Assembly: GCA_021442155.1 (NCBI GenBank)
Contig: CM038215.1
Coordinates: forward strand, 4,860,976 to 4,924,975
Direction: 5' to 3'
Origin: Cymbidium sinense
Lineage: Eukaryota > Streptophyta > Magnoliopsida > Asparagales > Orchidaceae
DNA: 64,000 nt
Of the stretch, positions 32,986 through 45,012 are shown piece after piece. The notes under the pieces are model-generated. The model was given only the letters and a program-made list of their open reading frames with translations, ran no database searches and was not told where the DNA came from. The translations under genes and the position numbers were made by a program. How positions within the stretch are numbered: the stretch's first letter is position 1; each line of letters begins with the position of its first letter.

Positions 32986-34484
32986 GTTTTAGGGTTGTTT
33001 ATGGTTAGGGTTAGGGTTTAGGGTTTGGTATATAGGGTTTAGGGTTTAAGGCTTTTAGGGTTTTGGGTTTAGGGTTTAGGTTTTAGGTTTTGGGTTTTGA
33101 GTTTTAGGTTTAGGGTTTAGGGTTTAGGGTTTAGTATTTGGGTTTAGGATTTTGGCTTTAGGGTTTTTAAAATTAAAAAAAACCTAAGTAAATTAGTAGG
33201 TTTAGGTTTACTTTAGGGTTTAAGGTTTTTAGGGTTTTGGGTTTAGGATTTTGGGTTTTGAGTTTTAGGTTTGGGGTTTAGGGTTTATTATTTGGGTTTA
33301 GGGTTTTAAAAGTAAACTAGTTGGTTTAGGTTTTGTTTTAGTTTATTTATTTATTTCATTTCTTTATTTTTTATTTAGTTTGGTTTATTTGTTTTAGTTT
33401 TAGTTTTTTATTTTAGTTTATCTTTTAGGTTTAGGTTTAGGTTTATTTTTATTTTTTAATTTAGTTTTATTTTTAATTTAATTTTTACATTTAAGTTTTA
33501 TTTTTTATTTTTAGGTTTAGATTTAGTTTTTTATTTTCTTTTTTTAGGTTTAGGTTTTAGGTTTATTTTAAGTTTTATTTTTAGTTTAGGTTTAGGTTTA
33601 TTTTAGTTTATTTTATTTTATTTAGTTTAGAGTTAGGTTTAGGTGTAGTTTATTTTATGTTTAGGTTTAGGTTTTATTTATTTTAGCTTAGTTAATTTTT
33701 TTTAGTTTTTTAGGTTTTTTTATTTTATTTTAGGTTTAGTTTTTTTTTAGTTTAAGGTGTAGGTTTAATTTTTATTTATTTTAAGTTTTAGTTTTAGGTT
33801 TATTATTTTGGATTAGTTTTATTTAGTTTTTTTTATTTTATAAGTTTATTTTATTTTTATTTTAGGTTTAGTTTTATTTTTATTTAAGTTTTTTATTTTT
33901 TAGTTTAGTGTAGATTTTTTATTTATTTTATTTTAATTTATTTAATATTTTATTTTCTTTTTATGTTAAGGTTTTAGTTTTATGTTTTAGTTTATGCTTC
34001 CATTTTATTTTATTTTTATTTTATTTTCATTTATGTTTTTTATTTTAGGTTTTAGGTTTAGGTTTTAGCATTTTAAGGTAAAGGTTTAGGTTTAGGGTTT
34101 AGGGTTTAAGGTTTGGTGTTTATAGGGGGTTTATGGTTTATGGTTTAGGGTTTAGGGTTTTAGGGTTTAGAGTTTAGGGTTTAGGGTTATAGGGTTTAGA
34201 GTTTAGGGTTTACGGTTTAGGGTTTAGGGTTTAATTTTTAGGGTTTAGGCTTTAGCCTTTAGGGTTTAGGTTTTCCTTTATTGTTTATTTTAGGTTTAGG
34301 GTTTGGGTTTGGGTTTTAGGTTTTGGGTTTTGGGTTTTTTTAGTGTTTAGGATTATTTTTAGGGTTTTGGGTTTAGGGTCTAGGGTTTAAGATTTTGGGT
34401 TTAGGGCTTAGGGTATAGAGTTTAGGGTTTTTTTCAAAAAAAATTAAATAAACTAGTAGGATTAGGGTTTAACGTTTAAGGTGT
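32986..34484 (+). repeat. Composite satellite, TTTAGGG polarity
   Basis: A heptamer block runs 32,990-33,165. A hinge at about 33,175 is followed after 130 bp by a second one at about 33,305 (AAAGTAAACTAGTTGG), so a short block-plus-hinge piece is duplicated. Then come a core (33,320-34,080), a heptamer block (34,080-34,430) and a third hinge (AAATTAAATAAACTAGTAGG at 34,441-34,460) placed directly before a GRP copy. Confidence 0.8.
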
Positions 34485-34922
34485 TTTTAATAGAGAATAA
34501 ATTCATATTCAACATTTCTTCTTTTTGAGCTCATCAACCAAAGTAGCAGCCAAGGTTTTCTATGACACAAGCCATGATATAGATAAAAAATGAGCACACA
34601 TAGAGAAAATAAAAAACCCTAGATAAGTTGAACCATCTCTGTTATAAAGACACAATTCCATAAGCAGATCGGATGGTTCCTCGTTCTCGGTTCCCAGGCC
34701 ACTTCGGTAGGATCCACCATCATATTCCCAATCTCTCCCGCCGCCACCACCATGATTGTAATCTCTGTTACTCCTCCCACCTCCATAACCACCATGGCTC
34801 CTACCACCACCTCCATATCCACGAGCACCTCTAGATCCCCCACCACCACTGTGATAATTGTCACCTTTTTCCTCTCCATTTGGTTGATGGTGATATTTGT
34901 CATCAAGGTTCTGGCCATTCTT
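34485..34922 (-). pseudogene. GRP 3' fragment, copy 2 (long Gly-rich frame)
   Basis: From the fixed start codon (CTT/AAG at 34,920-34,922) the frame gives NGQNLDD, then a single frame slip turns the RRM end into an unrelated stretch. The frame then returns to YHSGGGGSRGARGYGGGGRS, HGGYGGGRSNRDYNHGGGGG and RDWEYDGGSYRSG. The Gly/Tyr/Arg/Ser tail is typical of RRM-plus-glycine-rich RNA-binding proteins (GRP7-like), which bind RNA in nucleus and cytoplasm. The 3'UTR (34,485-34,650) carries the shared words and ends in an A-run. A 99-codon open frame at 34,619-34,918 is a different, valine-rich phase and is not the gene. Confidence 0.85.
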
Positions 34923-37900
34923 AGGATTTAGGTTTAGTTTTAGGTTTATCAGGTTTTAAAGCTTAGTTTATTTTAAGTTTAGGTTTAGGTTTTATTTATT
35001 TTAGTTTAGTTTATTTTAGTTTTGATTTAGGTTTATTTTATTTTATTTATTTTATTTTTATTTTAGGTTTAAGACTTTTTTTAGTTTAGGGTTTAGGCTT
35101 TAATTTATTTTTAGGATTATTTTTTAGGTTTAAGTATATATTTAGTGTTTATTTTATTTTATTTTAGGTTTATTTTAACTTTATTTTGTGTTTATTTTTT
35201 ATTTTGTTAAGATTTTTTATTCTTAGTTTTAACTTTTTATTTTAGTTTACTTTTTCTTTAATTTATATTATCTTATTTTTATTTTTTATTTTATTTTATT
35301 TTAGTTTTAGTTTTTTATTTTATTTTATTATTTTATTTAGGTTTAGGTTTTTTATTTTATTTTATTTTTAGGTTTTATTTAATTTAAGTTTAGGTTTTAG
35401 GTTTTTAGGGGTTTAGGGTTTAGGGTTTAGGGTTTATAGTTTAGACTTTAGGGTTTAGGGTTTTAGGATTTAGGGTTTAGGGTTTAGGGTTTAATATTTA
35501 GGTTTTAGGGTTTAGGGGTTTTTGGGTTTAGGGTTTAAGGTTTAGGGTTGAGGGTTAGCTTAGGGTTTAGGGTTTAGGGTTTAGGGTTTAGTCTTTAGTA
35601 TTTATGATTTGTAGGAGTTTAGGTTTAGTTAGTTTAAGTTTAGGTTTAGGTTTAGGAGTTTAGTTTAGTTTGGGAGTTTAAGGTATGGTTTAAGTTTTTT
35701 CAGTAGTTTAGGGTAGTTTAGGTTTAGGGTTTTAGTTTAGGTTTAGGGTTTAGGGTTTATTTTTAGGTTTAGTATTTAGTTTAGGTTGTAAGTTTAAGTT
35801 GAACTTTAGGTTTAGTGTTTATGGTTAGTATAGGTTGAAAGTTTAGAATTAGTTTAGGTTTAGGTGGTTTAGTTATTTAAATTTAAGTTTATTAGGTTGA
35901 AGGTTAATGTAGGGTTTAGGGTTTAGGATTTAGGTTTATTTTTTAGTTTAGGTTTATGGTTTTAAGCATTAGTTTGTAATTTAAGTTAACAGGTTTAGGT
36001 TTAGGGTTTAGGTTTAGGTTTAAGGTTTAAGTTTTTTTTAATTATATGCGGTACAAGTTTAGGATTTAGTTTTACTAATTTTACTATTTTATTTTTTATT
36101 TAGTAGTATTTTTATTTAAGTTATTTATTCTTAGGTTTATTTTATTTTATTTGTTTAGGTTTAGCTTTTTAGGTTTTTAGTGTTTAGAGTTTATTGTTTA
36201 GGGTTTTAGTTTAGGGTTTCTGATTTAGGGTTTAGGTTAGGTTTAGGGTTTAGTTTAGGGTTTAGGAGGTTTAGTATTTTGGCTTTAGGGTTTAGGATTT
36301 TAGGTTTAGGATTTTTAGGATTTAGTGTTTAGGGGCTTAGGATTTAGGGTTTATAGTTTAGGTCATCTGATTTAGAGTTTAGGTTTAGGTTTTCATGGTT
36401 TAAGGTTTAGGAGGGGTTTAGCGTTTAGGGTTAGTTTGGGGTTTAAGGTTTGGGTATAATTTAGGATTTAGGATTTTATTTTTAAGCGGTAGGTTTAGGT
36501 TTATTTAGTTTATTTAATTAAATTTTATTTATTTTAGTTTATTTTATTTCTAATTTTTATTTAGGTTTATTTTTATTTGTATTTAAATTAGTTTATTTAT
36601 TTTAGGTTTATTTATTTTAGTTTAGGTTTTTAATTTTAGTTTATTTTTTAGGTGTAGATTTAGGTTTAGGTTTTTTTAGTTGAGTTTTATTTTTATTTTA
36701 TTTTTTAGGTTTATGTTTTACTTTTTGTTTTTAGGATTAGGTTTAGGTTTTTATTTTATTTTTGTAAGTTTAAGTTTAGGTTATTATTTTAGGTTTATTT
36801 TTATGTTTTATTTTTTAGTTAGGTTTAGGTTTAGGTTTAGGTTTAGTTTATTTTATGTTTAAGTTTATGTTTCATTAATTTTAGTTTAGTTTATTTTTAG
36901 GTTTATTTATTTTAGTTTATTTATTTTATTTAGTTTAGGTTTAAATTTTCTTAGTTTAGGGTTTACGTTTTATTTTTTATTTATTTTTTTATTTAATTTT
37001 TTTATTATATTTTAGGTTTATTTTAGTTTTATTTTATGTTTAGTTTTTATTTTATTAAGGTTTTTTATTCTAAGGTTTATTTTATTTTTTAGTTTAGGTT
37101 AGGTTTTTCTTTATTTTATTTTAATTTATTTTTATTTTTCTTTTTATTTTATTTCTAGGTTTAGGTTTTTATTTTATATTATTTATTTATTTTATTTAGG
37201 TTTAGGCATTTTTATTAATTTTACTTTTAGGTTTTATTTAGTTAAAGTTTAGGTTTTCAGGCTTTTAGGGTTTAGGGGTTAGTGTTTAGGGTTTACGATT
37301 TAGGGTTTTAGGGTTTAAGATTTTAGGATTTAAGGATTAGGGTTAGGGTTTAATCATTAGGGTTTATGGTTTAGTGTTTAGGCTTTAGGGTTTAGGGGTT
37401 TTAGGGATTAGGGTTTAGGGTTAGCTTTGGGTTTAGGGTTAGTTTATGGTTTAAGGTTTAGTTTAGGTTTAGACAAGGTTAGGTTGAGTTAGATACTTTA
37501 GGTTTAGGGTTTAGGGTTTTAAGTTTTAGTTTAGGGTTTAAGTTTAAGTTTAGGGTTAATGTTTAGGTTTAGAGTTGAGATTAATGTTTAGGTTTAAGGT
37601 TAGTTTAGAGCTTAGAGTTGAGGTTTTAAGGTTTAAGGTTTAGGTTTAGTTTAGGGTTTTAGGGTTTAAGGTTTAGACTTTCAGTTTAAACTTTAGAGTT
37701 TAGGGTTTATTAATTTAGAAGTTTAGTTTAGGGTTTAGTGTTTAGGGTTTAGGGTTTAGGGTTTAGGGTTTAGGATTAAAGGTTAAGATTTAGGCCTTAG
37801 CGTTTAAGGTTTAGGGTTTAGGGTTTTGGGTTTAGGATTTATGGATAAGGAATTAGGGTTTAGGGTTTAGGGTTAGCTTAGGGTTTAGGGTTTAGGGTTA

Positions 37901-38047
37901 AAAGTTATGGTTTAGGGTTTAAGGTTAGCTTAGGGTTTAGGGTTTAGGGTTAAAAGTTATGGTTTAGGATTTTGGGTTTTGGGTTTAGGATTTTTTAGGG
38001 TTTTGGGTTTAGGGTTTTTTAGGGTTTAGGGTTATAGGTTTAGGATT
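34923..38047 (+). repeat. Composite satellite next to the polarity switch, disordered
   Basis: A GRP linker and partial core (34,923-35,400) lead to a heptamer block (35,400-35,600). Then come about 450 bp of mixed TTTAGGTTTAGTTTAGG words, a degraded hinge at about 36,035, a block (36,170-36,475), a hinge with AAGCGGTAGGTTTAGG at about 36,485, a full core (36,505-37,260) and a long heptamer stretch (37,260-38,047). That last stretch includes a nearly exact repeat of GGGTTAGCTTAGGGTTTAGG with AAAAGTTATGG near 37,870 and 37,930. Unit order is less regular than elsewhere. Confidence 0.75.
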
Positions 38048-38110
38048 TATGGTTTATTGGTTTACTTAATTTCAAAAACAAAAAAACCCTAAACTCGAAT
38101 ACCTAAACAA
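38030..38110. other. Head-to-head polarity switch TTTAGGG to CCCTAAA
   Basis: Left of about 38,048 the + strand reads TTTAGGG-type heptamers (AGGGTTTAGGGTTATAGG). To the right it reads GGTTTACTTAATTTCAAAAA followed by AAACCCTAAAC. GTTTACTTAATTT is the reverse complement of the hinge motif, so the right half starts exactly at a hinge. Polarity then stays CCCTAAA to the end of the window, and the GRP copies flip strand with it. Confidence 0.9.
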
Positions 38111-39544
38111 TAAATCTTAAACCCTAAACCCTAAATAAAAACTAGAAAACTAATCCTAAATCCTAAACCCTAAACCTTCAAACTTAAACCTAAACCCTCT
38201 AAAACCCTACTAAACCTAAACCTAAACCCTAAATTCTAAACCCTACTAACCTAACCTACTACCTCACCTAAACCCCCTATCAAACTAAACCTATTTTAAA
38301 ACCCTAAACCTAAACCCTAAAACTTTAAACCTAAACTAAACCTAAACTCCTAAATACTAAGCTGACCTCTCACCTAACACCCAAAAACTAAACCAAGTAT
38401 AAACTGAGCTAAACCCCAAACCCTACTCACCAACCTTAAACCTAAAACTGACTATCCTAAACCCTAAACTTAAACCATGGGATCTAACTTACCTAAATTA
38501 AATAAAACCTAATAAACTAAACTATAAATTATAATAAATAAAGAAATACTAACTAAATAAAAATAATAAAAATATAAAATAAACTAAATAAAGAAATTTA
38601 AACTAAAACTAAAAAAAATAAAATAAGAATAAACTTTTAAAATAAAATTACTAAAAAAAAATAAAATCAACTTAAAATAAATTAAAGTAAACTAAAACCT
38701 AAACTTAAAATTAAACCTAAAATAAATAAAAAAAATAAAACCTAAAATCTAAACAAAAAACTAAACTTAAAATAAAATAAAATAAAATAAACCTAAACTA
38801 AAATAAACTAAACTAAAATAAAATAAAACCTAACGTAAACTAAAAATAAAACCTAAACCTAAATTACTTAAAATAAAGAAACTAAAATAAATCTAAAACT
38901 AAAAATAAAACATAAAATAAAAAATAAAACCTAAAACATAAACAAAAAAAATGTAAACCTTGGAAATAAAAAATAAACCCTAAACCTAAAAATAAAATAA
39001 AAATAAAACTTAACTCAAAATAAATCTAAACTTAAACCTAAACAAAAAAAACAAACTAAAGAAAAACCTAAAATTAAAAATAAATAAACCTAAAATAAAT
39101 AAACTAAACTAAATAAAAAATAAAAAAATAAATAAAAATAAAAAAGAAAAAAAATAATAAAAATAAGCTAAATAAACTAAATAAACCTAAACCTATTAGT
39201 TTACTAAATTTAAAAAAGAATGCTAAACCTCAAATCGTAAACCCTAAACCCTAAAACTCACCTCTAAACCCTAAACCTATAACCTAAACCTAAATCCTAC
39301 AAGTAAACCCTAAAAAACCCTAAACTCTAAACCCTAAACCCTAAACCCTAATCCTAAACTCTAAACCATAAAAGCATAAATCCTAAAACCTTAAACCCTA
39401 AACCATAAACACTACACCTTAAACCCTAAACCCTAAACCCTAAACTCTAATTATAAACCCTAAACCTGAACTCCAAACCCTAAAGCTAGACCTAAAGCAA
39501 CTAAATAAATTAAATAAATAAACCTAAACCTAAACCTAAACCTT
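38048..39544 (-). repeat. Composite satellite, CCCTAAA polarity
   Basis: A heptamer block (38,085-38,490) is followed by a reversed core (38,490-39,180: AAATAAAATAAACCTAAACC-like), a hinge (CTATTAGTTTACTAAATTT near 39,190), a heptamer block (39,235-39,480) and the GRP linker (39,480-39,544). The element order is the mirror of the left half. Confidence 0.85.
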
Positions 39545-40028
39545 AAGAATGGGCAAAACCTTGATGGTAGGAACATCACTGTCAAATAGGCCAATCTAGA
39601 TCTAACGAAAGAGGCGAAGGTGGAGGCAGCGATTATCGTAGCGGCGATGGGGGAATTGGAGCTCCTGGTGGATATGAAGGTGGTGGTCGAAGTAGTGGTG
39701 GTTATGGAGGTAGGAAGAGTGATGGAGGTTACAACCATAGTGGTGGCGGAGGGAGAGATCGGGGATTTGATGGTGTATCCTGTTACTCGAGAGGCCAAGG
39801 TGGTTCTGATGGGAACTAGATAAACTGAAGAGATACTGAACCAATATGTTGCTTGTGGAACTGTGTCTTTACAGTAAAAATGTTTCTAGTTATCTAGGGT
39901 CTTTGATTTGCTCTGTGTGTGCTCATTTTTGATCTATGTTGTCGCTTATGTCTTAGAAAACTTAATATGTTACTTAGTTGATGAAATAAAAAAAAAATGT
40001 TGAATCTGGATTTGTTCTGTAAAAAAAA
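39545..40028 (+). pseudogene. GRP 3' fragment, copy 3
   Basis: The piece opens AAGAATGGGCAAAACCTTGA and reads NGQNLDGRNITVK followed by a stop. After a slip the frame runs as SDYRSGDGGIGAPGGYEGGG, RSSGGYGGRKSDGGYNHSGG and GGRDRGFDG, to a natural stop at 39,817-39,819 after GQGGSDGN. The 3'UTR includes ATGGAACTGTGTCTTTACAG, TCTAGTTATCTAGGG, TGTGTGCTCATTTTTGATCT and TTACTTAGTTGATGAAAT, then TTGTTCTGT and an A-run. One stop and one frame slip separate it from a continuous 3' half of a GRP coding region. Open frames in the other phases (Val/Met-rich) are shadows. Confidence 0.9.
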
Positions 40029-41223
40029 GCCAAAACCCTAAATCCTAAACTAAAACCTGAACCCTAGTCCTGAAATCTAAACTCTAAACCCTAAACCCTA
40101 AAAACCATAAATCCTAAATTATAAAACCCTAAACCCAAAAACCTAAACTAAACCCAAAACTCTAAGCCCTACACCCCAAACCTTAAATCCAAAACTCTAA
40201 ATCCTCAATTAACCCTAAACTTGAACAAACTAAAAAGTTAAGCCTAAACTAAATAAAACCTAAAAAATACAATAAATAAAAGAACATAAACCAAAATAAA
40301 ATAAAATAAAAACCTAAAATAAAACCTAAAAAGAAACTAAAATAAAAAAAATAAAGACTAAACTAAAATAAAATAAATAAAAACCTAAACTGAACTAAAA
40401 AAATAAAAAAAAACTAAATAAAATAAAAATAAAACCTAATATAAAAATAAAAATAAAATAAAAACTTAAAGCTAAAAAATAAACCTAAAAATAAAACCTA
40501 AAAATAAATAAAAAATAAAACCTAAACCCTAAACCTAAAATATTTTAAACCTAAACCTAAACCTAAACCCTAAAATAAAATAAATAAACCAAAACCTAAA
40601 CTAGAAAATAAAACATAAAATTAAAGATAAAATAAAGCCTAAAACCAAACCTAAAACTAAATAAATAAAATAAAAAAAATATAAACCTAAAGCTAAAATA
40701 AAAAATAAAACCTAAACTTAAAAAAAAATAAAACCTAAACCTAAAAATAAATTAAAATAAAACTCAACTAAAATAAACTTAAACCTAAACCTAAACCTAA
40801 AAATAAATTAAAATAAAACCTAAACTAAAATAAATTAACCTAAAATAAATAAACAAACTAAATAAATAAGAAAAAAAAAAAAAAAAATAAAAATAAAATA
40901 GACTAAAATAAATAAATAAACAAAATAAACCTAAACCTATTTAAATAAAACCCTACCTTAAATCCTAAAACTAAACCCTAAACCCTAAATCCAAAACCCA
41001 AAAAAAAACCTAACCCTAAACCACAGAAACCCTAACCACCCAAACCCCAATTAATCCTAAAACCTTAAAAGCATAAACCATAAAACCCTAAACCCTAAAC
41101 CTTTACACTAATCCATAAACCCTAAATCGCAAAACCCTAAACCTCAACCTAACCTAACTAAATAAATTAAAAAATAAACATAAGCCCTAAAACCTAATAA
41201 ACTTAAACCTAAACCTAAACCCT
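40029..41223 (-). repeat. Composite satellite, CCCTAAA polarity
   Basis: Heptamers (40,030-40,230), core (40,230-40,920), a degraded hinge near 40,930 (CCTATTTAAATAAAACCC), heptamers (40,950-41,150) and the GRP linker (41,150-41,223). With the following GRP piece this is one whole GRP-bearing unit of about 1.68 kb. Confidence 0.85.
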
Positions 41224-41695
41224 AAGAATGGGCAGAACCTTAGCAGTTCATCACTCAAATACCTCATTCTAAATCACGGCAGGCTGAGGGAGGTGGTTAT
41301 CGCAATGGTGGTGGGGGAACTTGTGGTGCAATTGGATATGAAGGTGGTGGTCCGAGTAGTGGTGGTTACGAGGGTAGGAGGAGCGACAAAGGTTATAGCC
41401 ATGGTGGTGGCGGAGGGAGAGATCGGTGATATAATGGTGGGTCCCACTAGTCGAGAGGACGGGGTGGTTCTAATGAGAACTGGAGAAAATGAAGAATGTC
41501 TAATCCAATTTGCTGCTTATGGAACTGTGTCTTTATAGTAAAGACATTTCTAGTTATCTAGGGTCTTGATTTGCTCTATGTGTGCTCATTTTTTATCTTT
41601 GTTGTTGATTATCTCTTAGAAAACTTGGTGAGTTACTTGGTTAATGAAATCGAAAAAAAAAAGAAATGTTGATTCTGAATTTGTTCTTTATTAAA
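41224..41695 (+). pseudogene. GRP 3' fragment, copy 4
   Basis: It shares the fixed start (AAGAATGGGCAGAACCTTAG, read NGQNL), after which the RRM end is badly altered. The glycine-rich tail is recognisable from about 41,298: GYRNGGGGTCGAIGYEGGG..., GGYEGRRSDKGYSHGGGGGR. It is then hit by a stop at GRDR*. The 3'UTR from about 41,490 matches the other copies, including TTTATAGTAAAGACATTTCT and the A-run after TTGTTCTTTATT. It is more decayed in the RRM part than copies 3, 5 and 6. Confidence 0.85.
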
Positions 41696-44535
41696 ATAAC
41701 CAAAAACTAAAAACACTAAACTAAACCCTGAACCCTAGACCTAAAACCTAAACCATAAACCTAAACCATAAACCCTAAACCCTAAACCTTACACCCCAAA
41801 CCTTCAACCCTAAACCCTTAACTAACCCTAAACCCTAAACCCCAAAAAGCTAAAAAGCTAAACCTAAACTAAATAAAACTTGAAAATAAAATAAATAAAA
41901 GAACCCAAACCAAAATAAAATAAAATAAAAATCTAAACTAAAACCTAAACCTAAACCTAAGCCTAAACATAAACCTAAACCTAAACCTAAGAAGAAATAA
42001 AATAAAAAATAAAAACTAAACAGAAATAAAATAAGTAAAAACCTAAACTAAACTAAAAATATAATAAACATAAATAAAAAAAACATGAAATAAAAATAAA
42101 ATAAACTGAAAATTAAATAACATAAAAACCTAAACCTAAAAATAAACCTAAAAATAAAACTTCAATAAAGAAAAGAAACAAAATAAAACCTAATACATGA
42201 AAGGTATAAAATAAAATAAGATAAACTAAAATATACCAACCTAAACTAAAAAATAAAACCTAAAATAAACATAAACTAAAAAAAATAAATAAAACCTAAA
42301 CCTAAACCGAAATAAAGAATAAAACTAAAGTAAACTTAATAAATCTAAACCTAGCTTACTTAATTTTAAAATTAAAATTAAAAATAAAAAAAATAAAAAA
42401 TACAAACCTTGGACCTTAAACCCCCTACAATCCCAAACCCTAAACCCTAAACCGTAAACACAAAACTGTAAACTCTAAACACTAAGACCCTAAACCCTAA
42501 ACCCAAAACCAACGCTAAACCTAAACCTAACCTATAACCCTAAACCCTAAACCTTAAACCCAAAGGCCACAAACCCCAAACCCTAAAAGCCTAAAAACCT
42601 AAACCTAAACTAAATAAAACCTAGAAAATAAAATAAATAGAAAACATAAAGCTAAATAAAATAAAATAATAAAAACATAAACTAAAACCTAAACCTAAAC
42701 CAAAACATAAACTCAAACCTAAACGTAAAATAAATAATAATTTAAAAAAAACTAAACTAGAATAAAATAAAAAAATCTAAACTAAATAAATAAAATAAAC
42801 CTAAAAATAAAAAACCTGAATAAAATATAAACTAAACAAAAAATAAAAACAAAATAAAATAAAAATTAAATTAAAACCTAAACCCTAAACTAAAAAAAAA
42901 CCTAAACCTAAATAAATAAAATAAAATAAACATAAACCTAAACTAAAATAAACTAAACTAAAATAAATGAAACCTAAACCTAAACTCTATTCTAAATAAA
43001 ATAAAATAAACTAAAAAGCAACCTAAATATAAACTAAAAAAAATAAAACCAAAAAATAAACCTAAAATAAAAAGCTAAAATCGAAACCTAAAAAAATAAA
43101 ATAGAAACCTAAACCTAAAAATAAAACTTAAGCTGAAAGAATAAAATAAAAACTAAACTAAACTAAAAATAAACATAAACCAAAACCTAAACCTAAAATT
43201 TAAATTAAAATTAAAAAACTAAATTAAAAAAAATAATATAAACTAAATAAAAATAAAAAATAACTTAAATAAAATAAAAATAAAATAAACTAAAATAACT
43301 AAAAAGTAAACTAAATAAACCTAAATCTATAGCTTAACTTAATTTAAAAAAAATCTAAACCCTAAACCCTAAAAAACCAAAAGAACCCTAAACTAGCCAA
43401 ACCCTAAACCCTAAACCCCAAATCCTAAAATCTAACCCAAGGCCTAAAGCCTAAACCCAAACTCTAGACCTTTAACTAACCCTAAACCCTAAAAACCCTA
43501 AACCCTAATCCCTATACTCTAAACCCTAAACCCTAAACACTAAAATCCTAAAAACCTAAACTTAAACTTAAAATAAAATAAAATAAAATAAAATAAAGAA
43601 AAATCCTAAACTAAATTAAATAAAAGAAAATAAACTTAAGAATAAAAAACATTAATAAAAAACAAAATAAACCCTAAAATAAAATAAAATAAAAACCTAA
43701 ACCTAAAAAATAAAGCTAAAAAAACCTAAAAATAAATAAAAAATAAAACCTAAACCCTGAACTCAAAAAAAAAATCCTAAACCTAAAATAAAAATAAAAT
43801 TAAAAAATAAACTAAAATAAATAAAACCTAAAGCTAAAATGAAGTAAACCTAAACATAAACCTAAACTAAATAAATTAAAATAAACTAAAAATAAACCTA
43901 AACCTAAACTAAGAATTAAAACCTAAAAATAAAACTAAAACCTAAACCTAAAAAATAAAATAAAAATGTAAACCTAAACCTAAAAATAAAAAATAAAACC
44001 TAAACCTAAAATATAAAATAAAAATAAAGCTGAACTAAAAAATAAACATAAACCTAAACCTAAACCTAAGCTAAAAAAATAAACTAAAATAAAAAACATA
44101 AACTAAAATAAATAAACTAAAAATAATAGAAAAAAGAAATAAACATAAATGAAAATAAAAAATAAAATAAACTAAAATAAATAAAAAAATCAACTAAATA
44201 AACTAAATAAACCTAAACCTATCAGTTTACTTAATTTTTTTAAAAAACCCTAAACCTTAATTCCTAAACCCTAACCCTAAACCCTAAAACAAACCCTAAA
44301 CCCTAAAACTACAACCCTAAACCCTAAACCCTAAACCCTAAACCATAAACCCTAAACCCTAATCCAAAACCCTAAACCTTAAAAGCATAAACCCAAAAAC
44401 CCTTAACATTAAACCGCAGCCCTAAACACTAAACCCTAAACCCTAAACCCTAAACCTAAACCTAAAGTAACTAAATAAATTAAAAAATAAGCCTAAACCC
44501 TAAAATATAATAAACCTAAAGTAAACCTAAACCCT
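41696..44535 (-). repeat. Composite satellite, CCCTAAA polarity (three units)
   Basis: Hinges near 42,355 (CTAGCTTACTTAATTTT), 43,330 and 44,225 (TCAGTTTACTTAATTTTTTT) divide it into units of about 0.9-1.0 kb. Heptamer blocks lie at 41,710-41,850, 42,415-42,600, 43,355-43,560 and 44,247-44,455. Cores fill the rest. The GRP linker is at 44,455-44,535. Confidence 0.85.
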
Positions 44536-45012
44536 AAGAATGGGTAGAACCTTAACGGCAAGAACATCACCATCAAACAGGCTAGGTCAAGGTCTAGATC
44601 GGTGGGAGGAAGCGGATATCACAGTGGTGGTGGGGGAACTGGAGGTGCTGGTGGATATCGAGGTGGTGGTCAGAGCAGTGGTGGTTATAAAGGCAGGAGG
44701 AGCGATGGAGGTTACAACCGTGGTGGTGGCAGAGGGAGGGATTGGGGATATGATGGTGGATCCTGCTACTCGATAGGCCAGGGTGGTTCTGATAGAAGTT
44801 GAGAAACTGAGGAACGATCGATCCGATCTGCTGCGTATAGAATTGTGTCTTTATAGTAAAGATGATTCTAGTTATCTAAAGTCTTTGATTTGCTCTATGT
44901 GTGCTCATTTTAAAATTATGTCATCACTTGTGTCTTAGAAAACATGGTGTGTTACTTGTTTGATGAATTTGAAAAAAAAATATTGAATCTGAATTTGTTC
45001 TCTATTAAAAAA
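44536..45012 (+). pseudogene. GRP 3' fragment, copy 5 (best preserved frame)
   Basis: One reading frame runs from the fixed start codon at 44,536 to a stop at 44,800-44,802, broken only by a TAG at 44,545-44,547 where other copies have Gln. It gives NLNGKNITIKQARSRSRS, then SGYHSGGGGTGGAGGYRGGG, QSSGGYKGRRSDGGYNRGGG and RGRDWGYDGG. Residues lost relative to a real GRP are everything before NGQ, i.e. most of the RRM with its RNP motifs. The 3'UTR ends GAATTTGTTCTCTATT plus an A-run that merges into CCCTAAA repeats. It could not bind RNA as an RRM protein. I see no promoter. Confidence 0.9.

Noticed and set aside
39620..39823. Val/Met-rich frames over the GRP copies (also 41,293, 44,540, 54,202, 62,993 and 34,619)
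   Set aside because: They are the +1 phase of GGT-rich glycine codons (GTG GTG). The true phase is the Gly/Tyr/Ser one continuing from the RRM end.
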